Of a DNA stretch of 64,000 nucleotides, positions 1 to 8,489 are shown piece after piece. Below the pieces are notes generated by a model. It did not search any database. It saw nothing but the letters and a program-made list of their open reading frames with translations, and was not told the DNA's origin. A program made the translations under genes and the position numbers. This DNA is from Massilia arenae (GTDB lineage Bacteria; Pseudomonadota; Gammaproteobacteria; Burkholderiales; Burkholderiaceae_D): positions 186,001 to 250,000 of the forward strand of contig NZ_VPFD01000015.1 in NCBI RefSeq assembly GCF_008014745.1, given 5' to 3'. Numbering within the stretch: position 1 is the first letter of the stretch; the number at the start of each line of letters is the position of its first letter.

Positions 1-1
1 C

Positions 2-130
2 GTGGGCGTGGCGGCGGCGGTGTCGAACGCGATCTTTCACGCGACCGGCAAGCGCCTGCGGACTACCCCGATGACTCCGGCCAAGCTGCTGATGGGCGAT
101 CGCGAGCTGCCGGTGCCAGCGCCGGTGTAA
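2..130 (+). CDS. C-terminal end of a xanthine dehydrogenase family molybdopterin-binding subunit (partial)
   Basis: Only the last 42 codons are inside the window and the start lies upstream. The reading frame from base 2 ends at TAA. The translation, with VGVAAAVSNAIFHATG followed by an Arg-Leu-Arg strand and TPAKLL, matches the usual C-terminus of large molybdenum-hydroxylase subunits (aldehyde oxidase/xanthine dehydrogenase family, periplasmic IorB-like forms included). These enzymes hydroxylate aldehydes or N-heterocycles with molybdopterin cytosine dinucleotide. The substrate cannot be told from this stub. The assignment rests on the family tail motif only. Confidence 0.6.
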   Translation: MGVAAAVSNAIFHATGKRLRTTPMTPAKLLMGDRELPVPAPV

Positions 131-263
131 GCCGGTTCCGCTGGCGATATCCAGACGCCGACGGCCACCGCCGTCGGCGTATTCATTTTCGATTTTTCGG
201 CTTCGGCTGTACAGTTTTTTCCGAACCTCGTCACACCCATGCGACATACGTATTTCCACGTAG

Positions 264-292
264 TTGCATATCAATATGTTTACTGGTACAAC
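264..292 (+). promoter_or_regulatory. Candidate sigma-70 promoter of the tct operon
   Basis: TTGCAT (264-269), a 17-bp spacer and TACAAC (287-292) lie about 100 bp upstream of tctC. This is the only AT-rich part of the 131-390 gap. Spacing is ideal but both boxes deviate from consensus. It is an inference from pattern only. Confidence 0.35.
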
Positions 293-390
293 CCTAGCTG
301 CGTAAGACAACGCTAGAGCGCAGCGATGCACCGACAAAGGTGCGGGCCGCCGACCCCATACCAAGAACGAGATTGACGAGGACGACAAAC

Positions 391-1365
391 ATGAAGCTCA
401 AGATGCTGTGCGCTGTCGCGTGCCTGGCTGCCTTCGGCAGCGGCCTGGCCCAAGCCCAGAACTACCCCACCAAGACCATCACCATGATCGTGCCGTTCGC
501 GGCCGGCGGCCCGACCGACACGGTCGCGCGCCTGGTGGCGCAGTCGATGGGCACCACCCTCAAGCAGCAGATCATCATCGAGAACGTCGGCGGCGCCGGC
601 GGCACCATCGGTGCGGCGCGCGCGGCCAAGGCCTCGCCCGACGGCTACACCCTGTTCCTGCACCACATCGGCCAGTCGACCGCCCCTGCCCTGTACCGCA
701 AGCTGCCGTACAACGCGATCGACAGCTTCGAGCCGATCGGCCTGATCACCGACGTGCCGATGACCGTGGTCGCCCGCGGCAACTTCCCGGCCAAGGACAT
801 GAAAGAGCTGATCACCTACGTCAAGGCCAACAAGGACAAGGTCACCTACGCCCACGCCGGCCTGGGTTCGGCCTCGCACCTGTGCGGCATGCTGCTGCAG
901 ACCGCGATGGGCGTCGAGCTGACCACCGTGCCCTACAAAGGCACCGGCCCGGCGATGAACGACCTGCTGGGCGGCCAGGTGGACTTCATGTGCGACCAGA
1001 CCACCAACACCACCAGCCAGATCAAGAGCGGCAAGATCAAGGCCTATGGCGTGACCACCAAGACCGTCGTGCCGTCGCTGCCGAACCTGCCGACCCTGGC
1101 CTCGGGCGCGCTGCCGGGCTTCGAAGTGGGCGTCTGGCACGGCCTGTACGCGCCGAAAGGCACGCCGAAGCCGGTCGTGGACGCGCTGGCCAACGCCCTG
1201 CGCGCCTCGCTGCGCGATCCGAACGTGGTCAAGCGCTTCAACGACCTGGGCACCGAGCCGGTGCCGACCAACCAGGCGACGCCGGAAGCGCTGCGCACCC
1301 ACCTCAAGCAGCAGATCGACCTGTGGGGTCCGATCATCAAGAAGGCCGGCGCTTTCGCCGACTAA
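391..1365 (+). CDS. tctC: Tripartite tricarboxylate transporter substrate-binding protein (TctC/Bug family)
   Basis: This is the periplasmic binding protein of a TctCBA secondary transporter for a carboxylate; the ligand is not predictable. The start ATG at 391 was chosen because it gives a clean signal peptide (MKLKMLCAVACLAAFGSG, cleavage near AQA at residue 22) and the usual family length (324 aa). An upstream in-frame extension to 340 has no signal-like sequence. The N-terminal YPTKTITMIVPFAAGGPTDT segment is the Bug-family hallmark and contacts the ligand carboxylate. A strong hairpin follows directly and separates it from tctB and tctA. That fits the known need for more binding protein than membrane subunits. 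Confidence 0.9.
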   Translation: MKLKMLCAVACLAAFGSGLAQAQNYPTKTITMIVPFAAGGPTDTVARLVAQSMGTTLKQQIIIENVGGAGGTIGAARAAKASPDGYTLFLHHIGQSTAPALYRKLPYNAIDSFEPIGLITDVPMTVVARGNFPAKDMKELITYVKANKDKVTYAHAGLGSASHLCGMLLQTAMGVELTTVPYKGTGPAMNDLLGGQVDFMCDQTTNTTSQIKSGKIKAYGVTTKTVVPSLPNLPTLASGALPGFEVGVWHGLYAPKGTPKPVVDALANALRASLRDPNVVKRFNDLGTEPVPTNQATPEALRTHLKQQIDLWGPIIKKAGAFAD

Positions 1366-1383
1366 GCATGAGCATGTGATATC

Positions 1384-1419
1384 ACGCACCGTGCCGGTCC
1401 CACCGGGACGGTGCGTTTT
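1384..1419 (+). terminator. Intra-operon hairpin/attenuating terminator after tctC
   Basis: Perfect 9-bp arms ACGCACCGT (1384-1392) and ACGGTGCGT (1408-1416) enclose an inner CCGGT/ACCGG stem and are followed by TTTT. The site lies between tctC and tctB in the same orientation. It probably causes partial termination or stabilises the tctC message. Confidence 0.7.
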
Positions 1420-1526
1420 GCTGTACCTGTCTTACCTGTCTTACCTGCCGCACCGTAGCTGAAACACATTTCGAACCACTGCATCTGTAACACCGCATTT
1501 GCACCACAAAAAAAGGGGACCACCAC

Positions 1527-1991
1527 GTGCCAGCATTCATACGCCACCCAAAGGATTTTTGGAGTGGCATCGTCTTTCTCTTATTCGGCCTCTCCGCCAT
1601 AGTCATCGGCCAGGACTATGAAATGGGCACGGCCGGCCGCATGGGTCCGGCCTACTTCCCGTCCGTGCTCGGCGGCCTGCTGTCGCTGGTCGGTGCTGCG
1701 TCGCTGATCCGCTCGTTCTTCCGCGAGGGCGAACCGATCGGCCGCCTGTACTGGCGCGAACTGGCCCTGGTGCTGGTCGCCGTGCTGCTGTTCGGCTTCC
1801 TGGTGCGCGACGCCGGCCTGATTCCCGCAACCCTGGTGCTGATCATGATCAGCTCCTACGCCGGCCAGAAATTCAACCTGGCCAAGGCGATCGCACTCGC
1901 GATCGGCGCGGCGCTGTTTGCGGTGGGCCTGTTCGTCAAGCTGCTTGGCTTGCCGATGCCCATGTTCGGTCCCTGGTTCGGTGGAGCATAA
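1527..1991 (+). CDS. tctB: Tripartite tricarboxylate transporter small membrane subunit TctB
   Basis: The 154-residue protein belongs to the TctB/DUF1468 family, the small four-helix membrane subunit of TctCBA transporters. Hydrophobic helices occupy about residues 12-30, 42-58, 78-110 and 118-140. The arrangement C-B-A is canonical. The gene starts with GTG at 1527, preceded by a purine-rich AAAAGGGGA ribosome site. tctA follows after 6 bp, so the two are translated from one message. Confidence 0.85.
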   Translation: MPAFIRHPKDFWSGIVFLLFGLSAIVIGQDYEMGTAGRMGPAYFPSVLGGLLSLVGAASLIRSFFREGEPIGRLYWRELALVLVAVLLFGFLVRDAGLIPATLVLIMISSYAGQKFNLAKAIALAIGAALFAVGLFVKLLGLPMPMFGPWFGGA

Positions 1992-1997
1992 TTAAAA

Positions 1998-3500
1998 ATG
2001 GAACTCTTCAGCAATCTCGCACTCGGCCTGGAAACGGCCTTTACGCTCCAGAACCTGTTCTACTGCCTGGTAGGCGTGTTCGTCGGCACCGCCGTCGGCG
2101 TGCTGCCGGGCTTGGGCCCGGTCGCCACCATCGCCATGCTACTGCCGGCCACCTTCGGCCTGCCGCCGGAATCGGCCCTCATCATGCTGGCCGGTATCTA
2201 CTACGGCGCGCAGTATGGCGGCTCCACCACCGCGATCCTGGTCAACCTGCCGGGTGAATCGTCTTCGGTGGTGACAGCCCTTGACGGCTACCAGATGGCG
2301 CGCAACGGCCAGGCCGGCAAGGCCCTGGCGACCGCCGCCATCGGCTCGTTCTTTGCCGGCACCATCGCCACCGTGCTGCTGGCCGTGGCGGCGCCGCCGC
2401 TGGCCGATATGGCGCTCGAATTCGGCCCGGCCGAGTACTTCTCGCTGATGGTGCTCGGTCTGGTCGCCTCGGTGGTCCTGGCCAGCGGTTCGCTGCTCAA
2501 GGCGATCGGCATGGTCCTACTGGGCCTGTTGCTGGGCGTAGTCGGCACCGACGTCAACTCGGGTTCGGCGCGCTACACCTTCGACTTGCCCGAACTGGCC
2601 GATGGCATCAACTTCGTGATCGTGGCGATGGGCATGTTCGGTATCGGCGAGATCATCCGCAACCTGGAGCACGACGAAAGCCGCAACCTGGTGATGAAGA
2701 AGGTCCAGGGCCTGATGCTCAACAAGGACGATTTCAAGCGTATCTTCTGGCCAGTCATCCGCGGCACCGGCCTCGGCTCGATCCTGGGCATCCTGCCGGG
2801 CGGCGGCGCCATGCTGGCCTCGTTCGCCTCGTACTCGCTCGAAAAGAAAGTCTCCAAGAACGCGGCGCAATTCGGCAAGGGCGCAATCGAAGGCGTTGCG
2901 GCGCCTGAAGCGGCGAACAATGCGGGCGCCCAGACCTCGTTCATCCCGATGCTGACCCTGGGCATTCCGTCGAACCCGGTGATGGCGCTGATGATCGGCG
3001 CGATGATCATCCAGGGCATCCAGCCAGGTCCGGCCGTGATGACCGAGCAGCCTGGCCTGTTCTGGGGCCTGATCGTCTCGATGTGGATCGGTAACCTGTT
3101 CCTGGTGGTGCTGAACCTGCCGATGATCGGCATCTGGGTGCGCATGATCATGGTGCCTTACCAGCTGCTGTATCCAGCTATCCTGCTGTTCTGCGCAATC
3201 GGTGTGTTCAGCCTCAACAACAGCACCTTCGACGTCTACCTGATGGCGATCTTCGGCCTCCTGGGCTACCTGTGCGCCAAGCTGGAACTGGAGCCTGCGC
3301 CGATGCTGCTCGGCTTCATCATCGGACCGATGATGGAAGAGTACCTGCGCCGCGCCCTGCTGCTGTCGCGCGCCGATCCGATGGTGTTCATCGAGCGTCC
3401 GATCTCGGGCGTGATGCTGGGCCTGGCCGCGGCGGCGATGATCGTCGTGCTGCTGCCGTCGCTGCGCAAGAAGCGCGAAGAGGCGTTCCAGGAAGACTGA
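1998..3500 (+). CDS. tctA: Tripartite tricarboxylate transporter large permease TctA
   Basis: This 500-residue integral membrane protein has about 12 hydrophobic segments and forms the ion-coupled permease of the TctCBA system. Diagnostic stretches are GVLPGLGPVATIAMLLP near residue 35 and YYGAQYGGSTTAILVNLPGE near residue 75. The second repeat has LGIPSNPVMALMIGAM. Length matches the family. It ends the operon, and a strong rho-independent terminator lies 24 bp downstream. Transported substrate is unknown; no metabolic gene accompanies the operon here. Confidence 0.92.
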   Translation: MELFSNLALGLETAFTLQNLFYCLVGVFVGTAVGVLPGLGPVATIAMLLPATFGLPPESALIMLAGIYYGAQYGGSTTAILVNLPGESSSVVTALDGYQMARNGQAGKALATAAIGSFFAGTIATVLLAVAAPPLADMALEFGPAEYFSLMVLGLVASVVLASGSLLKAIGMVLLGLLLGVVGTDVNSGSARYTFDLPELADGINFVIVAMGMFGIGEIIRNLEHDESRNLVMKKVQGLMLNKDDFKRIFWPVIRGTGLGSILGILPGGGAMLASFASYSLEKKVSKNAAQFGKGAIEGVAAPEAANNAGAQTSFIPMLTLGIPSNPVMALMIGAMIIQGIQPGPAVMTEQPGLFWGLIVSMWIGNLFLVVLNLPMIGIWVRMIMVPYQLLYPAILLFCAIGVFSLNNSTFDVYLMAIFGLLGYLCAKLELEPAPMLLGFIIGPMMEEYLRRALLLSRADPMVFIERPISGVMLGLAAAAMIVVLLPSLRKKREEAFQED

Positions 3501-3524
3501 TTCGACAGCACGCAAGTGCCACCC

Positions 3525-3558
3525 AGCGCCGGCCCTCACAGGCCGGCGCTTTTTTTTT
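3525..3558 (+). terminator. Rho-independent terminator of the tctCBA operon
   Basis: Perfect 10-bp arms AGCGCCGGCC (3525-3534) and GGCCGGCGCT (3541-3550) with a 6-nt loop are followed by a run of nine T (3550-3558). It lies between the convergent tctA and MFS genes. The T-run is on the + strand only, so it mainly serves tctA. Confidence 0.93.
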
Positions 3559-3560
3559 GC

Positions 3561-4685
3561 TCAGTCGGCGCGGCGGCGCATCCAGCCGGCGACGAGGGCC
3601 AGCGCCGCGAACGACGCCACCGCGACGTCCGCCGAAACACGCTGCATGACGAAGCCGAACGCCATCGCACCCAGGGTCTGGCCCACCGCGAGCGCGAGAA
3701 AGGCCACGGTCACGCCGGTCGCGGGCCGTTCGGGCAGCGCCGAGATGCCCCACACCAGATAGACACCGGTCAGCATCAGGTAAGCGGCGCCGAACACGCC
3801 GCCGCCCGTAAACACCAGCCACGGCGGCGCGCCATCCAGGGCGACCGCGGCGACCGCCAGCCCCAAGGCAATGTGAAACACGAGGTGCACTGCGCGCATG
3901 CCGAAGCGGGCAATCAAGGATCCGGCCATGGCCCCCACCACGCCCGCACACCCCATCACGGTCCACAGCATGCCTACCTGGCGGCCGCTCCAGTCGAGAT
4001 TGGCCGCCAGCAGGTCGGCGCCGAAACTCCAGACCACCGTGCTCGCGGCCCCGCTCAAGCCCGCGGCCGCGGCCAGGCGCTTCAGGTCGGGAGTCAGCGG
4101 CGGCAGCAAGGGCGCGCGCCCGGCCGGCTGCGCGGCCGCGCCGGCCAGCACCTTCAGCGTGGCCCAGGCCATCAGGATGGCGGCGCCGGCAAAGCCGGCA
4201 TAAGCCAGCCGCCACTCGGCGCCCGTCAGCGCCGCGACGGGGCCGGACAGGGCAACGCCGGCGCTGGTGCCGGCATTGATGAAGGTATTGGTCGCGTCCT
4301 GGCGCGCCGCAGGCACCATCGAGGTCACGGCGGCCGCCAGCGCCGGCGAGGCGAGCCCGGTGCTCGAGCCGGCCAGGATGACGAAGGCGGCCAGCCAGGC
4401 GGGCGCGGCGCTGGCGGCGATCCCGATCATGCCGATGGCGCCGGCAGCTCCCGCGGCGACCGCCACGCGGCGCGGGCCGATCCGCTCGGTCAGCCATGCC
4501 GCCAGCACGATCGCCAGGCAAAAGCCGAGGAAGGAGCCGGCCGAGATGATCCCGGCCAGCGTGGACGAAAGCGCGAAATCGTCGGCGATCGCCGGCAGGA
4601 ACAGGCCAAAGGCGAAGCGCGCGAAACCGTAGCAGACCGCGATCAGGCCGAAGCCGGTGGCACCGAGAATGATGGTCCGGTTCAT
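3561..4685 (-). CDS. MFS transporter, YbfB/YjiJ-like
   Basis: The 374-residue protein has 12 predicted membrane helices and resembles YbfB/YjiJ-type major facilitator proteins of unknown substrate. The N-terminus (MNRTIILGATGFGLIAVCYG, then FARFAFGLFLPAI) is typical of this group. The start was set at 4685 because the membrane protein begins there; a longer frame upstream only shadows tetR. Its ATG overlaps the TGA of the TetR gene (ATGA), so the two are translationally coupled and probably controlled together by the palindrome at 5217. It could export the compound sensed by the TetR protein. Confidence 0.82.
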   Translation of the reverse strand: MNRTIILGATGFGLIAVCYGFARFAFGLFLPAIADDFALSSTLAGIISAGSFLGFCLAIVLAAWLTERIGPRRVAVAAGAAGAIGMIGIAASAAPAWLAAFVILAGSSTGLASPALAAAVTSMVPAARQDATNTFINAGTSAGVALSGPVAALTGAEWRLAYAGFAGAAILMAWATLKVLAGAAAQPAGRAPLLPPLTPDLKRLAAAAGLSGAASTVVWSFGADLLAANLDWSGRQVGMLWTVMGCAGVVGAMAGSLIARFGMRAVHLVFHIALGLAVAAVALDGAPPWLVFTGGGVFGAAYLMLTGVYLVWGISALPERPATGVTVAFLALAVGQTLGAMAFGFVMQRVSADVAVASFAALALVAGWMRRRAD

Positions 4686-5209
4686 GCCGCGCGCGCCGCT
4701 GCAACCAGGTCCAGCGCCGCTCCGCATGCCGCCTCGATCGCGGCCGCCCCCTGCCAGGCACTGGCCGCCACCGCACCCTCGAACAGCAGCACGATGCGCT
4801 CGGCCAGCACGTCGTCGGCGCGCCCGAGATCGGCCCCGACGATACGGGCCACATGCCGGCGCAGCCTGGCCTTGTGGGCCAATACCGCCGCGACGATCGC
4901 CGGTTCGGCGCCGCCAGTCTCGCCAAGGATGCGCAGGAACAGGCAGCCGCGCGCGCCTTCGCGGCCGATCCAGCCTGCCAGCGCGTCGAACAACGCCCGC
5001 ACGTCGAGCGCGTCGACCTGCTCGAAAAAGCGCCGGTCGCGCGCAGCGAGCACTTCGCCCACCAAAGCGGCCTTGCTGCCGGCATGCTTGTACAGGGTGC
5101 GGCTCGACATCCTGGCCGCGCGGGCCAGGGTGTCCATATTGGTGGCCATGTAGCCGTGCTCGTAGAACAGGCGCTCGGCGATCTCGAGGAGTGCTGGGTG
5201 CGTATCCAT
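4682..5209 (-). CDS. TetR/AcrR family transcriptional repressor
   Basis: The 175-residue protein has an N-terminal helix-turn-helix (residues 5-50; LEIAERLFYEHGYMATNMDT, then SSRTLYKHAGSK) followed by an all-helical ligand domain. The start at 5209 gives a standard TetR N-terminus eight bases from a perfect palindrome. It precedes and overlaps the MFS gene by 4 nt, a classic repressor-efflux pair that is probably autorepressed. The inducing ligand is unknown. Confidence 0.88.
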   Translation of the reverse strand: MDTHPALLEIAERLFYEHGYMATNMDTLARAARMSSRTLYKHAGSKAALVGEVLAARDRRFFEQVDALDVRALFDALAGWIGREGARGCLFLRILGETGGAEPAIVAAVLAHKARLRRHVARIVGADLGRADDVLAERIVLLFEGAVAASAWQGAAAIEAACGAALDLVAAARAA

Positions 5210-5216
5210 GGCCCCA

Positions 5217-5238
5217 GTGTAAAACGATCGTTTTACAC
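5217..5238. promoter_or_regulatory. Perfect 22-bp palindrome, probable TetR operator
   Basis: GTGTAAAACGA is followed immediately by its exact reverse complement. After a one-base A/C mismatch on each side the symmetry continues with CCCC/GGGG (5212-5243). It ends 8 bp before the TetR start codon, where bound repressor would block initiation of the tetR-MFS operon. Confidence 0.85.
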
Positions 5239-5255
5239 CGGGGGCGCACGGTTGG

Positions 5256-8200
5256 TTAATGGACCTCGTCCTCGCGCGGCGTGCTGGCCGCTGCCGGCGC
5301 CTGGCCTCCAGTGTCGTCATACGCCAGGCGCGCCGGCAGCCGCAGGCGCCACACGCAGCCCTTGCCCGGCGCACTGTCCAGGTCGAGCGACGCGCCCAGC
5401 TCGGCGGCGCGCTCGCGCATGCCGGGCATGCCCCAATGGCCGGCGCGGCCCGCACGGCCGGCCTCGTCGATGCCGATGCCGTCGTCGCTCACGCCCAGTT
5501 CGAACTCGCGCTCGCCGTAGCGCAGCGCTACCGCGATCCGGTTGGCCTCGGCATGCAGGAAGGCGTTGCGCACCGCTTCGCGTCCGATCGCCAGCACCTC
5601 GTCCAGCACCGGCGCGCGCAGGCGCCGCGGGGCGCCCTCGCCCTCCAGGGCAAAGGCCACGCCATGCTGGGCCGACAGGCGCCGACCGTGGGCGTCGAGC
5701 ATGGCGGCCAGGTCCGCGCCTTCCTGCGCGGTGCGCAGTCCGCCGACCTTGTCGCGCCCTTCTTCCAGCACCTCGGTGGCCAGGGCCAGCGCTTCCTGCA
5801 TCAGCGGCCGGGTTGGCGCATCGTCGGGCGTGCGCATGGCGATGCGGCGGAAATGCATGATCAGGCCCTGCACCGACTGCAGCAAGGTGTCGTGCAGGTC
5901 GCGTGCGATCCGTTCGCGCTCGATCACGCGCGCGTCGAACATCCGGCTCAGGCGCCGGATCGCCATGCGCAGGCGCAAGCGGTGCAGGCCATAGGCGGCC
6001 AGGATGAAGGCCAGCGCGCAGGCCAGCTTGAAGGCCCAGGTCTGGGCCATGGTCGGTGGGATCTCGATCCGCACCCGCGCGCCTTCCTCGTTCCACACGC
6101 CGTCATCGTTGGCGGCCTTGACCCGGAAGGTATAGGCGCCGGGCGCCAGCGGGGTATAGAAGGCCGAGCGGCGGTTGCCGGCGTCCTGCCAGGCGCTGTC
6201 CACGCCCTCGAGGATGTACTGGAACCGCACCCGCCGCGGCAACGACAGGCTCAGCGCCGTATAGTCGATGCGTACATTCTCCGGGGCCGCCGGCAGGGTG
6301 ACCGTAGCACCCAGCGGATAGCTGTCGCGGCCAATCGACACGCCCGTCACGTGCACCGGCGGCACGACCCGGTTGCTGACGCTGCGCAGCGGATTGAAGT
6401 TGAACACGCCGCCCGTGGTCGAAATCACCAGATCGCCCAGCGGCGTCTGCACCATCGATGGAATCGGATACATCGGCGCCGGCGCGCCCATCAGGCCATC
6501 GTTCTCGTCATATTGCAGGAAGCGCACACGGTAGGCGGGGTCGGCCAGGGCGCGCCGCAAGTCGGCAGCTGCGATGAAGGCCAGGCCGCCGGAACCGTTG
6601 ACCCACAGGCCGCCGTCGGCAGCCAGTACCAGGCCGGTGCCGCCCTGGAACTGCTCGCCGCCCTCGCCCTGGATGCGGACGGCGCGCTTGCCATCGAAGT
6701 AAGCCAGCCCCTCGTCTCCGCCCAGCCACGCGCCCCTGGCATCGGGCAGGATCGCCAGCACCGTGCCGACGTCGATGCCCTGCTCAGCGCCGATCTTGTC
6801 GACCTTGCCATCACGCAGGATGGCGAGACCGTTGCCGACCGAGCCGAACCACAGCCGGCGGTCGGGGCCGGCCACGATATTGGCGGTCGGGGCCGGCCAC
6901 GATATTCGTGGTCGGATACAGCGACAGCGCCTTGATGCCGCCGTTCTGGGTCCAGATCCCGTCTTCATGCGCCACGGACCGCGCGGTCCGAGCGAAATCC
7001 ACAGGCCGCCGTCCGCATCCTTGGCCATCGCATAGATCGGCTGCTGGACCAGGCGCTCGACTTCGGGCGGCAATGGCACCTGGATGCGCTTGAGGCCATC
7101 GAGCCGCCACAGGCGGCTGTGCGTCCCGTACCACACCGTGGCGCCGGGATCGCGGTATATCTGGTGCACGACCGTGTTCACGTTACGCTCAGGCGCGAAG
7201 TGTTCGGGAATGGTATTGACGTCGAGGAGAAAGGAGTGATCGATCCACAGCGCGCCATCGGGGCCCGCGGCGAGCGGCCGCGCTTCTCCACCGTAGGCCG
7301 GCAAGGCGATCTCGCGCATCCGGCCACGCCGGAACTGATCGAGCCCGCTCTCGGTCACCAGCCAGATATTGCCCTCCCGATCTTCGAACACCAGCCTGGC
7401 GTCGCGGCCGCTCAGGCCCTGGCGCGGCGTGAAGCCCTGGGCATGCGGGCGGGCATCCACGTCGAGCGCGATGCGCAGCACGCCGGTCTTGTGCGGAAAC
7501 CAGAAATTTCCCTGGCGGTCGATGTAGGGATTACGGACGTAGTGCAGGCGCTTGAGCAGGTTTTCGACGTACACCGAGGTGGGTCCCGGCGTCAGGCGCC
7601 GCACCCCGGGGCGGTTGGGATCGAAGTTCCACACCACGCCGCCCGGCCCCAGCAGCAGACTGCCCGGCAAATCCTGCGAACCGACCGGCGTAAAGCGCGA
7701 CTCGCCCCGGCGCATGGCATACAGGAAGCTTGCGCTCTGGCCCCAGACAGTCCCTTCCGGGTCGACCTCGACGTCGAACACCGTCTTGGGAATGTTCATT
7801 TCGACTTCGACGCTGCGCCATTTCTCCCCATCGGGTTCGAGCACGTGGAGGCCCCGGCCCGAGGCCAGCCATAGCCGCCCGTCGGCGCCGGCGGCCACAC
7901 GCGGCACCTGCCCGATCGGCAGGTTGTGCCGTTCGTCGAACACGCGCACCCGGCCGTCCTTGATCAGGTATAGCCCGCCGAACCTCGGCGACACCCACAG
8001 GGTGCCGTCCGGGAGCGTGCCGACCTTCTAGATATTCGTCGACAGCTTCACGCCGGCAGGCGGCGTGTAGCGGCTGAAGCTCACACCATCGAAGCGAAAC
8101 AGGCCGGCGGTGCTGGCGAACCACAGCCAGCCGTCCGGCGTCTGGGCGATGGCGCCGATGTTTGGCGGAACCCCGTCGCGCACCAGCCAGCGCGTATGCA

Positions 8201-8351
8201 GCAGCGGAATCGTTGGCAGTTCGGCGGGCAGCAACTGGTCCGCCGGCGCCGTGGCGTAGACGGCAGGACCCGGCGTCACCGCAGCCACCAGCGGCGGCGC
8301 GCAGCATATCAGCCCGGCGCCAAGGAGGATGGACGCGATACCTTCTTTCAT
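5256..8351 (-). pseudogene. Two-component-regulator-propeller sensor histidine kinase, interrupted
   Basis: The intact gene would encode about 1030 residues: a signal peptide (start 8351), a periplasmic two-blade-set beta-propeller (repeats such as DGWLWFAS, GGLWISLG, DRRLWFGS), a Y_Y_Y domain, one membrane helix, a HisKA_3 domain (IERERIARDLHDTLLQSVQG, conserved His) and a HATPase_c domain. Two defects are visible. A TAG at 8028-8030 splits codons encoding STNI and KVGTLPDG, where family members read through with an aromatic residue. Near 6962 one base is missing (AAGACGGG for AAGGACGGG), and a 25-bp tandem duplication at 6857-6906 restores the frame after about 30 altered residues. A remnant starting at 7994 would lack the signal peptide. 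No response regulator is adjacent. Confidence 0.85.
6857..6906. repeat. 25-bp exact tandem duplication inside the sensor kinase gene
   Basis: Bases 6857-6881 (beginning GGCGGTCGGGGCCGG and ending GATATT) are repeated exactly at 6882-6906. Because 25 is not a multiple of three, the insertion shifts the frame. It compensates an apparent single-base loss about 55 bp away in the same gene. Confidence 0.95.
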
Positions 8352-8489
8352 GACAGCCCCTGAGTTTTTGTCGTGATTGGCGTGCCGTGCCGGCCTGGCC
8401 CTGCGGTGGGGCCGGACATGATGTGGTCGCGCGCGCTGTGTTTACATTACCTCGTTTCTTGTGGACAAATCAATATTGATGTACGCCAG

